64,000 bases of DNA from an uncultured Clostridia bacterium (GTDB taxonomy: Bacteria > Bacillota > Clostridia > Oscillospirales > Acutalibacteraceae): contig CANQBM010000002.1 of NCBI GenBank assembly GCA_947589575.1, forward strand, positions 1-64,000, given 5' to 3'. The notes beneath the pieces were generated by a model, which worked only from the letters and a program-made list of their open reading frames with translations, had not been told where the DNA came from and did not search any database. Shown in pieces: positions 24,546-32,819 of the stretch. Within the stretch, counting starts at the first letter, position 1; every line of letters begins with the position of its first letter. Made by a program: the position numbers and the translations under genes.

Positions 24546-26967
24546 ATGAAAATGTAAATTTACCGTCTTTATAATCGACCGTGCATTTTTCACCCAGCTT
24601 ATTTTCAAGTATAAGCTCCGAGAGTCTGTCCTCAATTTCGCTTTGGATTGCACGTCTGAGCGGACGCGCGCCGTATACCTTGTCAAAGCCTGCATCGGCA
24701 ATTTGTGAAATTGCGTTATCTGTAACAGTAAGCTCTGTACCAAGCTCGGCAAGCTGTTTTGTAAGAGATGAAAGCATACGTCTTGCAATCTCCTCAATAT
24801 CCTCTTTCTCAAGCTGGTTAAAGACAATTATCTCGTCAACACGGTTGAGAAATTCGGGCTTAAAGGTTTTCTTTAAGTCAGCCATTACAAGCTTTTCAAT
24901 ATTGCGGTTTTCGTCACTGCTGTCGTCTCCAAATCCAAGCGCGGATTTTGAATCGGTAATCTTTGACGCGCCGACATTTGAAGTCATAATTATGACCGCA
25001 TTTTTAAAGCTGACCTTTCTGCCCTGTGAATCTGTCAGGACACCGTCCTCCAGAATCTGTAAAAGCATATTGAAAACATCAGGGTGAGCCTTTTCAATTT
25101 CATCAAAAAGAACTACCGAATAAGGCTTTCTTCTGATTTTCTCGGTAAGCTGGCCGCCCTCGTCAAATCCGACATAACCCGGAGGCGAACCGATAAGCTT
25201 TGATACCGTATGCTTTTCCATATACTCGGACATATCAAGCTTTATAATAGCCTCTTCATCACCGAACATAGTTTCAGCAAGGGTTTTACAAAGCTCGGTT
25301 TTGCCTACGCCTGTCGGACCTAAAAAGATAAACGAGCCTATCGGCCGCTTTGGATTTTTAAGTCCCGCCCTGCCGCGTCTTATTGCTCTTGCAACGCCTG
25401 AAACAGCTCTGTCCTGTCCTACAATTCTTTCGTGCAGGATTTTCTCCATATTAAGAAGTCTCTCTGACTCCTCTTTTGTAATCTGATTTGCGGGTATTCC
25501 TGTCCACGATGAAACTACAGACGCAATATCCTCGGTTGAAATTTCCCTGACCTTGTGAGAGGAAAGGTTTTTCCATTTTTCCTTTTCTTCTTCAAGCAGA
25601 GTTTTCAAGCTGTTTTCCTTATCTCTTATAACGGCTGCCTGCTCAAAGTCCTGTCCTCTGACAGCTGACGCCTTTTCCTCCTCAAGCGATTTTAGTTCCT
25701 TCTCCATTTCCTTAAGATTATCGGGAACCGTGTATGCCTTCAGCCGGACTCTTGACGCCGCCTCGTCAATAAGGTCAATCGCCTTATCGGGTAAAAATCT
25801 GTCTGCTATATAGCGTGATGACATTTTTACTGCGTTTATAATTGCATCGTCTGAAATCTTCACCTTGTGGTGAGCCTCATATTTGTCACGCAGACCCTTA
25901 AGTATTTCAATAGTTTCCTCTTCGGTAGGCTCGCCCACAGTTACAGGCTGAAAACGTCTTTCAAGCGCCGCGTCCTTTTCAATATTTTTCCTGTATTCGT
26001 CAATCGTTGTTGCACCGATTACCTGTATCTCGCCCCTTGCAAGAGACGGCTTAAGGATATTTGCGGCGTCGGTTGCACCCTCTGCCGCGCCCGCTCCCAT
26101 AATCGTATGCACCTCATCAATAAAAAGGATTACGTCTTTAGCGTTTCTTACTTCATCCATTGCCTTTTTGATACGTTCCTCAAAATCACCGCGGTATTTT
26201 GTACCCGCAACCATTGAGGTTAAATCAAGAGCAACAATTTTTTTACCTGTTAAAAGCTCGGGAACTTCCTCGCGAACTATTTTAAGCGCGAGACCCTCTG
26301 CAATAGCTGTTTTACCTACTCCGGGCTCACCGATAAGGCAGGGGTTATTTTTAGTACGGCGTGAAAGAATCTGAATAACTCTCTGTATTTCTTCTTCCCT
26401 TCCGATTACAGGGTCAATTTTGCCGTCCTTAGCCTCCGCGGTCAAATCCCTTCCGAATTCATCAAGTGTAGGAGTTTTTGACTTGCCGTTTTTGCCTTTT
26501 TTACTGTTTTCATTTGCATTTCTGTTTCCACGTCCTACAGAAGATACAAGCTCCTCAAAAAGCTGAACCTCGTCAATTCCCTCTGAATTGACAAACTTGA
26601 CGGCATAAGAATCGCCTTCCTGCAAAAGAGCCATCAGGATATGCTCGGTATCGACAAAGCTGTGAAGCATACCGCGTGCAATCTGAAAGGCAGCGTCAAG
26701 AACTCTTTTACTTCTCGGAGTAAAATCATCAGGCGTCAGCCTTGTAGGATTACCCACACCTATATTTTCTTTAATAAAATCCTCTATGTCCGTCTCTGTA
26801 ATTCCCTTGCCGTCAAGAACAGAATAAGCCACACCTGCACCTGACTTAACAAGTCCCAAAAGGATATGCTCGCTTCCTACATAGTTATGTCCAAATCCTT
26901 CAGCGGACTTAATAGCAAGATTTAAAACATCATTTGCCTTTTGTGTAAAATAATTAAACCTATACAT
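24544..26967 (-). CDS. clpC: ATP-dependent Clp protease ATP-binding subunit ClpC
   Basis: This 807-residue HSP100 unfoldase feeds ClpP. Order of domains: Clp N-repeat (residues 1-145, YVGSEHILLGLVKSG), first AAA+ with Walker A GEPGVGKTA and FIDEVHTIMGAGAAEG, a middle coiled-coil with a UVR-type segment (GQDFEQAAVIRDKE), second AAA+ with GPTGVGKTELCKTLAE, and the C-terminal D2 small domain (YGARPLRRAIQ). Together with McsB, ClpC degrades arginine-phosphorylated proteins, including CtsR. It is last in the ctsR-mcsA-mcsB-clpC operon. Confidence 0.97.
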   Translation of the reverse strand: MYRFNYFTQKANDVLNLAIKSAEGFGHNYVGSEHILLGLVKSGAGVAYSVLDGKGITETDIEDFIKENIGVGNPTRLTPDDFTPRSKRVLDAAFQIARGMLHSFVDTEHILMALLQEGDSYAVKFVNSEGIDEVQLFEELVSSVGRGNRNANENSKKGKNGKSKTPTLDEFGRDLTAEAKDGKIDPVIGREEEIQRVIQILSRRTKNNPCLIGEPGVGKTAIAEGLALKIVREEVPELLTGKKIVALDLTSMVAGTKYRGDFEERIKKAMDEVRNAKDVILFIDEVHTIMGAGAAEGATDAANILKPSLARGEIQVIGATTIDEYRKNIEKDAALERRFQPVTVGEPTEEETIEILKGLRDKYEAHHKVKISDDAIINAVKMSSRYIADRFLPDKAIDLIDEAASRVRLKAYTVPDNLKEMEKELKSLEEEKASAVRGQDFEQAAVIRDKENSLKTLLEEEKEKWKNLSSHKVREISTEDIASVVSSWTGIPANQITKEESERLLNMEKILHERIVGQDRAVSGVARAIRRGRAGLKNPKRPIGSFIFLGPTGVGKTELCKTLAETMFGDEEAIIKLDMSEYMEKHTVSKLIGSPPGYVGFDEGGQLTEKIRRKPYSVVLFDEIEKAHPDVFNMLLQILEDGVLTDSQGRKVSFKNAVIIMTSNVGASKITDSKSALGFGDDSSDENRNIEKLVMADLKKTFKPEFLNRVDEIIVFNQLEKEDIEEIARRMLSSLTKQLAELGTELTVTDNAISQIADAGFDKVYGARPLRRAIQSEIEDRLSELILENKLGEKCTVDYKDGKFTFS

Positions 26968-27013
26968 AATTAAACCTCCCTATCAGATAAATTTTAAGGG
27001 CAGCGGTATAAAA

Positions 27014-28012
27014 TTATCCTATGTTTTCTCTGACATACTGAGCACGCATTCTGTCAGCGTCGTCGGGCGTAAACTCAGTTTCCGCTTCGGATATTATTGA
27101 TGCACTGCCGAGTGAATGAATCATATTTCCGATATTTTCATAACTAATATCAAAGGTGTTCATTGATATTCCAAGCCTTGCGAGAGAAATCAAATCTAAA
27201 AATTCCTTGGTACTGAGCTTCCTTGCCATTTTAAGAGTACCCATTGCGCGGAAAATTTTATCCTCAAAATCCGCGTATTCCATTAATTCTGTACGGAATT
27301 TTCTTTCCTGAGATACAATTTGTTTGCAAATTGCGGTAAGGTTATCAAGCGCGCTTTCCTCAGTTATTCCGAGGCTGATTTCATTTGAAAGCTCATAAAA
27401 ATCTCCGCAGCCTGAAAACAACGGCTTTATCGAAAAGCCTAATTTGCCGACCATTGCGCTGAGTGCGGGCATCATATTTCTTTCACTTACAGCCGGAAGA
27501 TGAAGCGCAACAGACGCTTTCATTCCCGTACCGAGATGAATAGGATTAGAAGTCAAAAAGCCAAGCTTATCGTCAAAAGCTATTTTCATATTTTTTATAA
27601 GCACATTGTCAATTTTATCTGCCTTTTTATATGCCTCTTTTAAATCCTCTCCCGCATTCATTACGCAAAGCCTTATATGATCCTCCTCGCAAAGCATGAT
27701 ACTGCAACTTTCATCCTTTGACAAAAGCACGGCAGAGTATCGCGGCTGCCTTGCCATCTGGGCGCTTATATATCCCTTTTCAACAAGCGCTGTTTTTTGA
27801 ATATCGGAAAGATTACTTAGTTCAATTAAATCAAATTCTCCGCCGAGCTCGGAATTTTGGAGCGCGGCAAAAATTTTTCTGCAAACCGACTTTCTGATTT
27901 CGTTACTCATTTTGCATGGAAACGGAACCTTGTCCAAATTCCTTGCAAGTCTTATTTTTGATGCAAGGACAACATCCGAATTATTGCCCTGTCCGCTGTA
28001 CCACTTACTCAT
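27014..28012 (-). CDS. mcsB: Protein-arginine kinase McsB
   Basis: This ATP:guanido-phosphotransferase-fold enzyme phosphorylates arginines to tag proteins for ClpCP and inactivates CtsR. The 332-residue protein shows VLASKIRLARNLDKVPFPCK, CEEDHIRLCVMNAG, DDKLGFLTSNPIHLGTGMKASVALHLPAV with the phosphotransferase segment, and GITEESALDNL. The start overlaps the mcsA end by eight bases. The length is slightly below the roughly 360 of Bacillus McsB. Confidence 0.96.
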   Translation of the reverse strand: MSKWYSGQGNNSDVVLASKIRLARNLDKVPFPCKMSNEIRKSVCRKIFAALQNSELGGEFDLIELSNLSDIQKTALVEKGYISAQMARQPRYSAVLLSKDESCSIMLCEEDHIRLCVMNAGEDLKEAYKKADKIDNVLIKNMKIAFDDKLGFLTSNPIHLGTGMKASVALHLPAVSERNMMPALSAMVGKLGFSIKPLFSGCGDFYELSNEISLGITEESALDNLTAICKQIVSQERKFRTELMEYADFEDKIFRAMGTLKMARKLSTKEFLDLISLARLGISMNTFDISYENIGNMIHSLGSASIISEAETEFTPDDADRMRAQYVRENIG

Positions 28013-28541
28013 TGCCGCCCTCCGTCAATTCTTTAATCTTATCTCTGAGAACTGCCGCGTCCTCAAATCTCTGCTCTTTAATTGCTGTTTTTAGCTGTTC
28101 TTTGAGCGTATCAAGGTGGTTTGTATCAGCCTTTTGCTCGGTTTTATTCTGCTCCTCTTTTTCATCATATGAAATAAATTTGCCGATATGCTTTGTTTTT
28201 CCGTGAATTTTGCGTACCGACGGTTCAAGCCTGTCTGCAAATTTTTCATAGCAGTCACTGCAGCCGATATGACCCGAGTTTACAATATCATTAAATGACG
28301 ACCCGCAGGTTTGGCATCTTTCAACCCCTGCAAGCGAGTTCATTGCCGCAACACCTGCCCCAAGGAAATTACCGAGAAAACTGTTGCCGAAAAGATCATT
28401 CATGCTCGGCATTTTAAATTCCTCCATAACACCGAGTTCCTCAGCGCATTTTGAGCATAAATGCGTTTCCTCACAATGACCGTTGATGTTCTTCTTAATA
28501 TGCGTTGTTGCCTCATTTTGATTACAGTGTTGACATAACAT
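28005..28541 (-). CDS. mcsA: McsA, activator of the McsB kinase
   Basis: The 178-residue protein has zinc-binding CxxC pairs: MLCQHCNQNEA, HLCSKCAEELG, ERCQTCGSSF and IGCSDCYEKF. It ends in a C-terminal UVR motif (LKEQLKTAIKEQRFEDAAVLRDKIKEL region). McsA binds and activates McsB and is part of the CtsR heat-shock switch. The ATG at 28541 has GGAGG seven bases upstream; the longer frame to 28625 runs back into ctsR and is rejected. Confidence 0.95.
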   Translation of the reverse strand: MLCQHCNQNEATTHIKKNINGHCEETHLCSKCAEELGVMEEFKMPSMNDLFGNSFLGNFLGAGVAAMNSLAGVERCQTCGSSFNDIVNSGHIGCSDCYEKFADRLEPSVRKIHGKTKHIGKFISYDEKEEQNKTEQKADTNHLDTLKEQLKTAIKEQRFEDAAVLRDKIKELTEGGNE

Positions 28542-28569
28542 AATAATTACCTCCGTTAAATAAATTAGT

Positions 28570-29022
28570 TTACCTTTCAACGTAAGCCAAAAGCATTTGC
28601 TTAAGCTGATTTGCCCGTATGGCATCTTTTTCCTCAGCGGATAAGCCTTTAAAATTTGAATCCGAAATCACGGCAAGCATCATCTGCCCCGCCTTGTCGC
28701 TTACAAGCCCCTGATAATTCAGATTATAAATATGCGCCTTAGCGTTCTTCTCCCCGATTGATGAACCGATAGAATTAATCAGCGAAACTATAGCGTTTTC
28801 TTTGCTTGCCGCCCTTGTTATCATTATACAGCCTCCGCCGCCGCGCCGTGACTCAATTCTGTATCCCTGCTCGGGGGTGAATCTTGATGTAATAACATAA
28901 TTAATTTGACTCGGTACACATCCAAGCTGAGCCGCCATATCATTACGCTGAATCTGAATAGTCGGTGTTTCATCATCAAACATATCAAGAATCATATCTG
29001 CTATTACGTCACTGAGCTTCAT
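28570..29022 (-). CDS. ctsR: Class III heat-shock repressor CtsR
   Basis: This winged-helix repressor of clp genes has 150 residues. It shows MKLSDVIADMILDMF, QRNDMAAQLGCVPSQINYVITSRFTPEQGYRIESRRGGGG with the glycine-rich wing that senses heat, and a C-terminal dimerisation part (LNYQGLVSDKAGQMMLAVI). The ATG at 29022 matches the usual CtsR N-terminus; a TTG at 29052 would add ten atypical residues. The operon's own promoter and CtsR-type operators lie 60-140 bases upstream, so autoregulation is expected. Confidence 0.95.
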   Translation of the reverse strand: MKLSDVIADMILDMFDDETPTIQIQRNDMAAQLGCVPSQINYVITSRFTPEQGYRIESRRGGGGCIMITRAASKENAIVSLINSIGSSIGEKNAKAHIYNLNYQGLVSDKAGQMMLAVISDSNFKGLSAEEKDAIRANQLKQMLLAYVER

Positions 29023-29078
29023 TTTCCAATCACTTCCCTTATTATCGGTCAAATTAATGTCAAATAATCATTATTGAC

Positions 29079-29095
29079 TTTGACTTTCTTTGACC
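29079..29095 (-). promoter_or_regulatory. CtsR operator
   Basis: The minus strand reads GGTCAAA-GAA-AGTCAAA, the exact heptad direct repeat with 3-base spacer known for CtsR boxes. It lies immediately downstream of the -10 at 29106-29111, where bound repressor would block initiation. A looser GGTCAAA-N4-TGTCAAA is present on the plus strand at 29047-29064. Confidence 0.9.
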
Positions 29096-29105
29096 TTCTA
29101 TCGTC

Positions 29106-29134
29106 ATATTAGCACAAAGGTCAGGAAAAGTCAA
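29106..29134 (-). promoter_or_regulatory. Promoter of the ctsR operon
   Basis: On the minus strand TTGACT and TAATAT are separated by 17 bases, with an extended TGC before the -10. The -35 lies inside the inverted repeat at 29119-29158 and the start region is covered by the CtsR box. Confidence 0.85.
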
Positions 29135-29158
29135 GAGTTTTTTTGACTTTTCCTGACT
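29119..29158. repeat. Inverted repeat overlapping the ctsR -35 box
   Basis: GTCAGGAAAAGTCAA at 29120-29134 faces its exact reverse complement at 29143-29157, with an 8-base spacer. Each arm contains a degenerate CtsR half-box pair (GTCAGG-AAA-AGTCAA), so it may be a second operator. A U-rich run follows on the plus strand, but no plus-strand gene precedes it. Confidence 0.75.
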
Positions 29159-29160
29159 TT

Positions 29161-29208
29161 TATTTTTAAAAGAAAAACGGCTGCCGCAAAACAAGGTTTG
29201 CGACAGCC
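29161..29208 (-). terminator. Terminator after the Cys/Gly-rich miniprotein
   Basis: GGCTGCCGCAAA and TTTGCGACAGCC pair with one mismatch (29179-29190/29197-29208). On the minus strand GTTTTTCTTTT follows. Confidence 0.88.
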
Positions 29209-29222
29209 ACCCAGCTTTCTAA

Positions 29223-29360
29223 TTAGTTACAACCGCAACCACAGCCACAGTCATTGTTAGAAGCAAAGGCAGTTCCGTTGTTAAAACCGCCGGCAAGTAA
29301 AAGGATGATAATAAGGATGATGATCCAGTTTGAACCACAGCTATTGCATCCACAACCCAT
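29223..29360 (-). CDS. 45-residue Cys/Gly-rich membrane miniprotein (YjcZ/SscA-like architecture)
   Basis: An ATG at 29360 preceded by GGGGG at a spacing of eight bases opens a 45-codon frame that ends at 29223, just before a strong terminator. The product starts MGCGCNSCGSNW, continues with one hydrophobic helix (IIILIIILLLAGG) and ends in alternating CGCGCGC. This resembles the YjcZ/SscA group of tiny Gly-rich, single-helix sporulation proteins. The Cys-Gly zipper at both ends is unusual and suggests disulfide or metal cross-linking. The start codon, ribosome-binding site and dedicated terminator support a real gene. The function is not known. Confidence 0.75.
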   Translation of the reverse strand: MGCGCNSCGSNWIIILIIILLLAGGFNNGTAFASNNDCGCGCGCN

Positions 29361-29427
29361 AATCGCAACCCCCTTTCCCTTTTCTAAACTATCCTATGAA
29401 AAGAGAAGTAAAGTGTTACAGAAGTCG

Positions 29428-30096
29428 CTAAACAATTCCTCCGTTTACACCGAGAATCTGCCCTGTAATATAGTTATTTTCAGCTAAAAAAAGAATTGCT
29501 CTTGCCGCTTCCTCAGCCGTTCCGAGTCTGCCGAGAGGCACCTCCTTTTCCAAATCCGCTTTGGAAAACCGCTCGTTCATACGGGTATCAATAATTCCCG
29601 GAGATACGCAGTTCACGGTTATATTACTCGGCGCAAGCTCCTGAGCGAGCGCTTTTGTAAGTCCTATAACAGCCGCCTTACTCATTGAATATGCAACCTC
29701 GCAGGAGCCTCCGAGCTGCCCCCACATTGATGAAACATTTATTATTGCACCGCTGTGTCTTTTTATCATTGAACGCGCTGCAAATTTTGATGCAAAAAAA
29801 TATGATTTTGCATTAACGTCATTAACTGAGTTATACTCAGACTCGGTAGTATCATTAATCATTTTAATAAGGCTTACACCGGCGTTATTTACAAGCACGT
29901 CAATACTGCCCAATTTATCAAACATCTCTTCAATCTCAGATACATTTGACAAATCGCATTTAATCTTTGTTACGCCGTCAAAATCAGGCTGCGTTTTATT
30001 ATATGTAATATATACGTCATATCCGTTTTCTTTAAACAGTATTGCCGTTGCCCCGCCTATTCCCGTTGCTCCGCCTGTTATAAGCGCCTTTTTCAT
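29428..30096 (-). CDS. SDR-family oxidoreductase (YmfI/FabG-like)
   Basis: This 222-residue classical short-chain dehydrogenase/reductase has the nucleotide-binding TGGATGIGGAT, NNAG, catalytic Ser (NVSSMWG) and YSMSK, and ends with GQILGVNGGIV. It resembles the YmfI type that reduces the 5-aminopentanone modification of elongation factor P in B. subtilis, where ymfI sits beside the M16 pair ymfF-ymfH. Here the M16 pair is 6.5 kb away, so the assignment is only suggestive. FabG-like activity is the alternative. GGTGATGTT precedes the ATG. Confidence 0.88.
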   Translation of the reverse strand: MKKALITGGATGIGGATAILFKENGYDVYITYNKTQPDFDGVTKIKCDLSNVSEIEEMFDKLGSIDVLVNNAGVSLIKMINDTTESEYNSVNDVNAKSYFFASKFAARSMIKRHSGAIINVSSMWGQLGGSCEVAYSMSKAAVIGLTKALAQELAPSNITVNCVSPGIIDTRMNERFSKADLEKEVPLGRLGTAEEAARAILFLAENNYITGQILGVNGGIV

Positions 30097-30111
30097 AACA
30101 TCACCAAAATG

Positions 30112-30140
30112 ATTGTATCACATACTGTTGTAATTTTCAA
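30112..30140 (-). promoter_or_regulatory. Promoter of the SDR gene
   Basis: On the minus strand TTGAAA and TACAAT are 17 bases apart, about 16 bases upstream of the gene. It overlaps the divergent promoter at 30128-30156. Confidence 0.65.
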
Positions 30141-30156
30141 TTATATAGGTTATAAT
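30128..30156 (+). promoter_or_regulatory. Promoter of the 30184 gene cluster
   Basis: TTGTAA and TATAAT are 17 bases apart, about 28 bases before the ATG. It faces, and overlaps by 13 bases, the divergent SDR promoter. Confidence 0.7.
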
Positions 30157-30183
30157 TAAAATAATACAATGTGAGGTAAATAT

Positions 30184-30687
30184 ATGGAGAAAGATTTTTA
30201 TACTATATCCGTTTATGTTGACAAGGATGAAAATATGATAGGCATTCCCTGCGGTGAAAGCGATGAATACGGAATTGCCGACATAGATAAAGTTGTTCTT
30301 TTAAATGCTCCTTATACCGACAAACAGATTGAAAGTTTTGTTGAAGAGGTCATTTCCTACTGCTACACAAAAAAGCACAACGATTCCTCCCCTGTTTCTA
30401 CGATTGAAAAATACACTAAGAAAAAAGGCTTTGTCAACGCGACTGCTGATTTTACTCTTATTTCAATAGTTAAAACAAAAACAAATTACTCGTTAATGCC
30501 CGCTTTTAACGATTACGAAAAAGGTCCGCTTGCTATTGACGACGACGAGCGTATACTTATGAATCCATACAAAGAGGGCGAGCTTGCAGAAATAATTAAG
30601 GATTTCATTCAGGTTTATGTAAAAGCAAATATTTTCTACAAAGAAATACAGGAGCTTGAAGAAGAAAAGAAAAAGAAAAAAAGTTGA
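30184..30687 (+). CDS. Uncharacterised acidic protein with Lys-rich tail
   Basis: The 167-residue protein is not recognised. It has alternating beta/alpha character (YTISVYVDKDENMIGIPCG, IDKVVLLNAPYTDKQIESFVEEVISYCY, FVNATADFTLISIVKT), no signal or membrane segment, and ends in a charged helix (KEIQELEEEKKKKKS). GAGGT lies seven bases before the ATG. It is followed after three bases by the RluA-type synthase and then a membrane protein, so the three form one operon from the promoter at 30128. Confidence 0.75.
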   Translation: MEKDFYTISVYVDKDENMIGIPCGESDEYGIADIDKVVLLNAPYTDKQIESFVEEVISYCYTKKHNDSSPVSTIEKYTKKKGFVNATADFTLISIVKTKTNYSLMPAFNDYEKGPLAIDDDERILMNPYKEGELAEIIKDFIQVYVKANIFYKEIQELEEEKKKKKS

Positions 30688-30690
30688 TTT

Positions 30691-31635
30691 ATGAAAAGCA
30701 TTACTATCAGCGGTAAGGACGCGGGGCAACGGCTTGACAGGTTTATAACAAAAACCTTTGACAGACTGCCTAAATCCCTAATGTTTAAGGAAATAAGAAA
30801 AAAAAATATTAAGATCAACCGGAAAAGATGTACTGCCGGGCAGATACTGAATGAGAATGATGTGCTTGAGCTTTATCTCAGTGATGATGTACTACACGTC
30901 AAAGAAAAATATTATGATTTTCTCAAGGCATCGAGCGAGCTTGATATTATCTACGAAGACGATAATATAATCCTCCTCAACAAGAAAGCCGGTATTCTCT
31001 GCCATCCCGACGGAAAGGACTATACCGATAACCTTGTTGCGAGGCTTAAAAAATATCTTTATAAGAATGGCGAGTGGAATCCCGACACATCCTCTTTTAT
31101 CCCTTCGCTTGCAAACAGGATTGACAGAAATACAGGCGGAATTGTTATAGGCGCAAAAAATTCACAAGCATTAAAAATTTTAAATAACAAAATTAAAAGC
31201 CGTGAAATTGAAAAGTATTACCTGGCTGTTGTTCACGGAAGAATGCCGAGAAAAAGTGAAGTGCTTACAGCCTATCTTACTAAAGATGAAAAAAAGAATA
31301 TGGTAGCTGTTACGGATAGTCAGACGCCCGGTTCAAAACAGATTATCACGCAGTACACCGTACTTGATTACTATGACGACGTCTCCCTTTTGGAAATAAG
31401 CCTTATGACAGGGAGAACACATCAAATAAGAGCGCACCTTGCGTATATCGGACATCCGCTTTACGGCGACGGTAAGTACGGTTTTGAAAAAGGGAGATAC
31501 AGGCAAGCGCTTTACAGCTACAAACTGAAATTCGATTTTAAAGACAAAAATGCTTTGAGTTATCTTAACGGCAAGGTATTTCAGGCAAAAAATATAAAAT
31601 TATCAGATAAATTCAAGGAGAGAGAGTACGTATGA
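30691..31635 (+). CDS. RluA-family RNA pseudouridine synthase
   Basis: The 314-residue enzyme isomerises uridine to pseudouridine in rRNA or tRNA. An N-terminal S4 RNA-binding domain (residues 1-80, GQRLDRFITKTFDRL, KNIKINRKRC) precedes the catalytic domain. The catalytic motif is ANRIDRNTGGIVIGAKN (Asp in RID), and GRTHQIRAHLAYIGHPLYGDGKYG follows. Which of RluB, C or D-like sites it modifies cannot be told. Its stop overlaps the next ATG by four bases. Confidence 0.93.
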   Translation: MKSITISGKDAGQRLDRFITKTFDRLPKSLMFKEIRKKNIKINRKRCTAGQILNENDVLELYLSDDVLHVKEKYYDFLKASSELDIIYEDDNIILLNKKAGILCHPDGKDYTDNLVARLKKYLYKNGEWNPDTSSFIPSLANRIDRNTGGIVIGAKNSQALKILNNKIKSREIEKYYLAVVHGRMPRKSEVLTAYLTKDEKKNMVAVTDSQTPGSKQIITQYTVLDYYDDVSLLEISLMTGRTHQIRAHLAYIGHPLYGDGKYGFEKGRYRQALYSYKLKFDFKDKNALSYLNGKVFQAKNIKLSDKFKEREYV

Positions 31636-32177
31636 AAAAATTTATGAGAATATTGTCGCCTATTCAGCTTATTATTGTCTGCATACTTGATATTGCTGTT
31701 ATCGGCTATGCTGTGTTCGCAATAAGAAAGCTGAGCCAAAATCCAAAAGCAAGCGTGATATTTTTCACTGCCTGCGTTGCAGCGGCGTTAATTGTAGCCG
31801 TATTGGTTACAAAAGAAATTGTATCGCACGGCGTTATCTTCCATGATGATGAAATGGAATTTACAGGACTTGACACTGACAACGTTTTCCTCTATGAAAA
31901 TATTGTTAAGGTAGAAACACAAAAAGATGAAAAGCCAAGTTTTGTAAAAAATTATTTTGACAGACAATCGAGAATTATTTTGACGCTTAAAGATGGTAAG
32001 ACTGTAACAATAGACATAGGACTGACAACCAAAGGAACTCTTAAAAAGCTCAGTGATGAAATCTGCAACAGAACAGGCGTCCCCTCACTTGAAATAAATG
32101 AAAAGTATGACGACTCGTACAATGATAACGCAGAAGAGGAAAAAAACGATTCGCCCGACAGCAGTAATAACAAGTAG
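31632..32177 (+). CDS. Two-helix membrane protein with PH-like cytoplasmic domain
   Basis: The 181-residue protein has two N-terminal membrane helices (IQLIIVCILDIAVIGYAVFAI and VIFFTACVAAALIVAVLVT). A beta-rich domain follows (HGVIFHDDEMEFTGLDTDNVFLYENIVKVETQ, SRIILTLKDGKTVTIDIG) resembling bacterial PH/YdbT-like domains, and the tail is acidic and Asn/Ser-rich. No specific family is identified. It overlaps the RluA-like gene by four bases (ATGA). Confidence 0.7.
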   Translation: MKKFMRILSPIQLIIVCILDIAVIGYAVFAIRKLSQNPKASVIFFTACVAAALIVAVLVTKEIVSHGVIFHDDEMEFTGLDTDNVFLYENIVKVETQKDEKPSFVKNYFDRQSRIILTLKDGKTVTIDIGLTTKGTLKKLSDEICNRTGVPSLEINEKYDDSYNDNAEEEKNDSPDSSNNK

Positions 32178-32210
32178 TCTGAAATTTAAAATCATAAGCA
32201 TATAGAATAA

Positions 32211-32237
32211 GCCGTAACGGATAATAACCGTTACGGC
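32211..32237. terminator. Bidirectional terminator between the convergent RluA operon and nrdR
   Basis: GCCGTAACGG and CCGTTACGGC form a perfect 10-bp stem with a 7-base loop and A/T-rich flanks on both sides. Confidence 0.88.
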
Positions 32238-32254
32238 CTTAATTTATTTATTAA

Positions 32255-32698
32255 TTACATTTTTGAAATTTCGTCCCGAAAAGCTTCGACAGAGTTAAAC
32301 TCTTTATATACAGAGGCAAAACGAACATATGCCACCTCGTCAATCAATTTAAGCTTTTCCATAATCAGCTCTCCTATTCTTGCGGAGGTAACCTCGCGGT
32401 CAAGCGCAGACTGAAGAGTGGCCTCGATTTCACTGATAGCGGTTTCAAGCTCCGATACCGTTACCGATCGTTTTTCACAGGCACGAAGCATACCCTTTAA
32501 AATTTTGTTGCGGTCAAACACTTCCCTGCTCTTATCCTTTTTTATAACAATAATCGGAACATCCTCAATCGTCTCATAAGTAGTAAAACGCTTGCTGCAC
32601 CGCAAACATTCACGGCGGCGGCGGATACGCTCATTCTCGTCAGTCGGGCGTGAGTCAATAACCTTGCTTTCCTCAAAACCGCAAAACGGACATTTCAT
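32255..32698 (-). CDS. nrdR: Transcriptional repressor NrdR
   Basis: This zinc-finger/ATP-cone repressor of ribonucleotide reductase genes senses dATP/ATP. The 147-residue protein has the zinc ribbon [18 protein letters not shown]...[17 protein letters not shown], then an ATP-cone ([30 protein letters not shown]) and a C-terminal [13 protein letters not shown]. The ATG at 32698 has GGAGG seven bases upstream; the 32713 TTG lies before that site. No nrd genes lie in the window. Confidence 0.97.
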   Translation of the reverse strand: MKCPFCGFEESKVIDSRPTDENERIRRRRECLRCSKRFTTYETIEDVPIIVIKKDKSREVFDRNKILKGMLRACEKRSVTVSELETAISEIEATLQSALDREVTSARIGELIMEKLKLIDEVAYVRFASVYKEFNSVEAFRDEISKM

Positions 32699-32760
32699 AT
32701 GAAATCCTCCCAAAGCGAAACAAATTATGGTAACGCGCTTCGCTCTCTATCATTTTGTAC

Positions 32761-32789
32761 ATTATAACACAACATATAGAAAAATGCAA
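32761..32789 (-). promoter_or_regulatory. Promoter of nrdR
   Basis: On the minus strand TTGCAT and TATAAT are separated by 17 bases, about 60 bases before the nrdR ATG. Confidence 0.8.
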
Positions 32790-32819
32790 GTAGTTTCACT
32801 TTACATCAACATATTGAAA

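Noticed and set aside
32714-32819. Riboswitch upstream of nrdR
   Set aside because: The leader is short and shows only a normal promoter, with no paired core.
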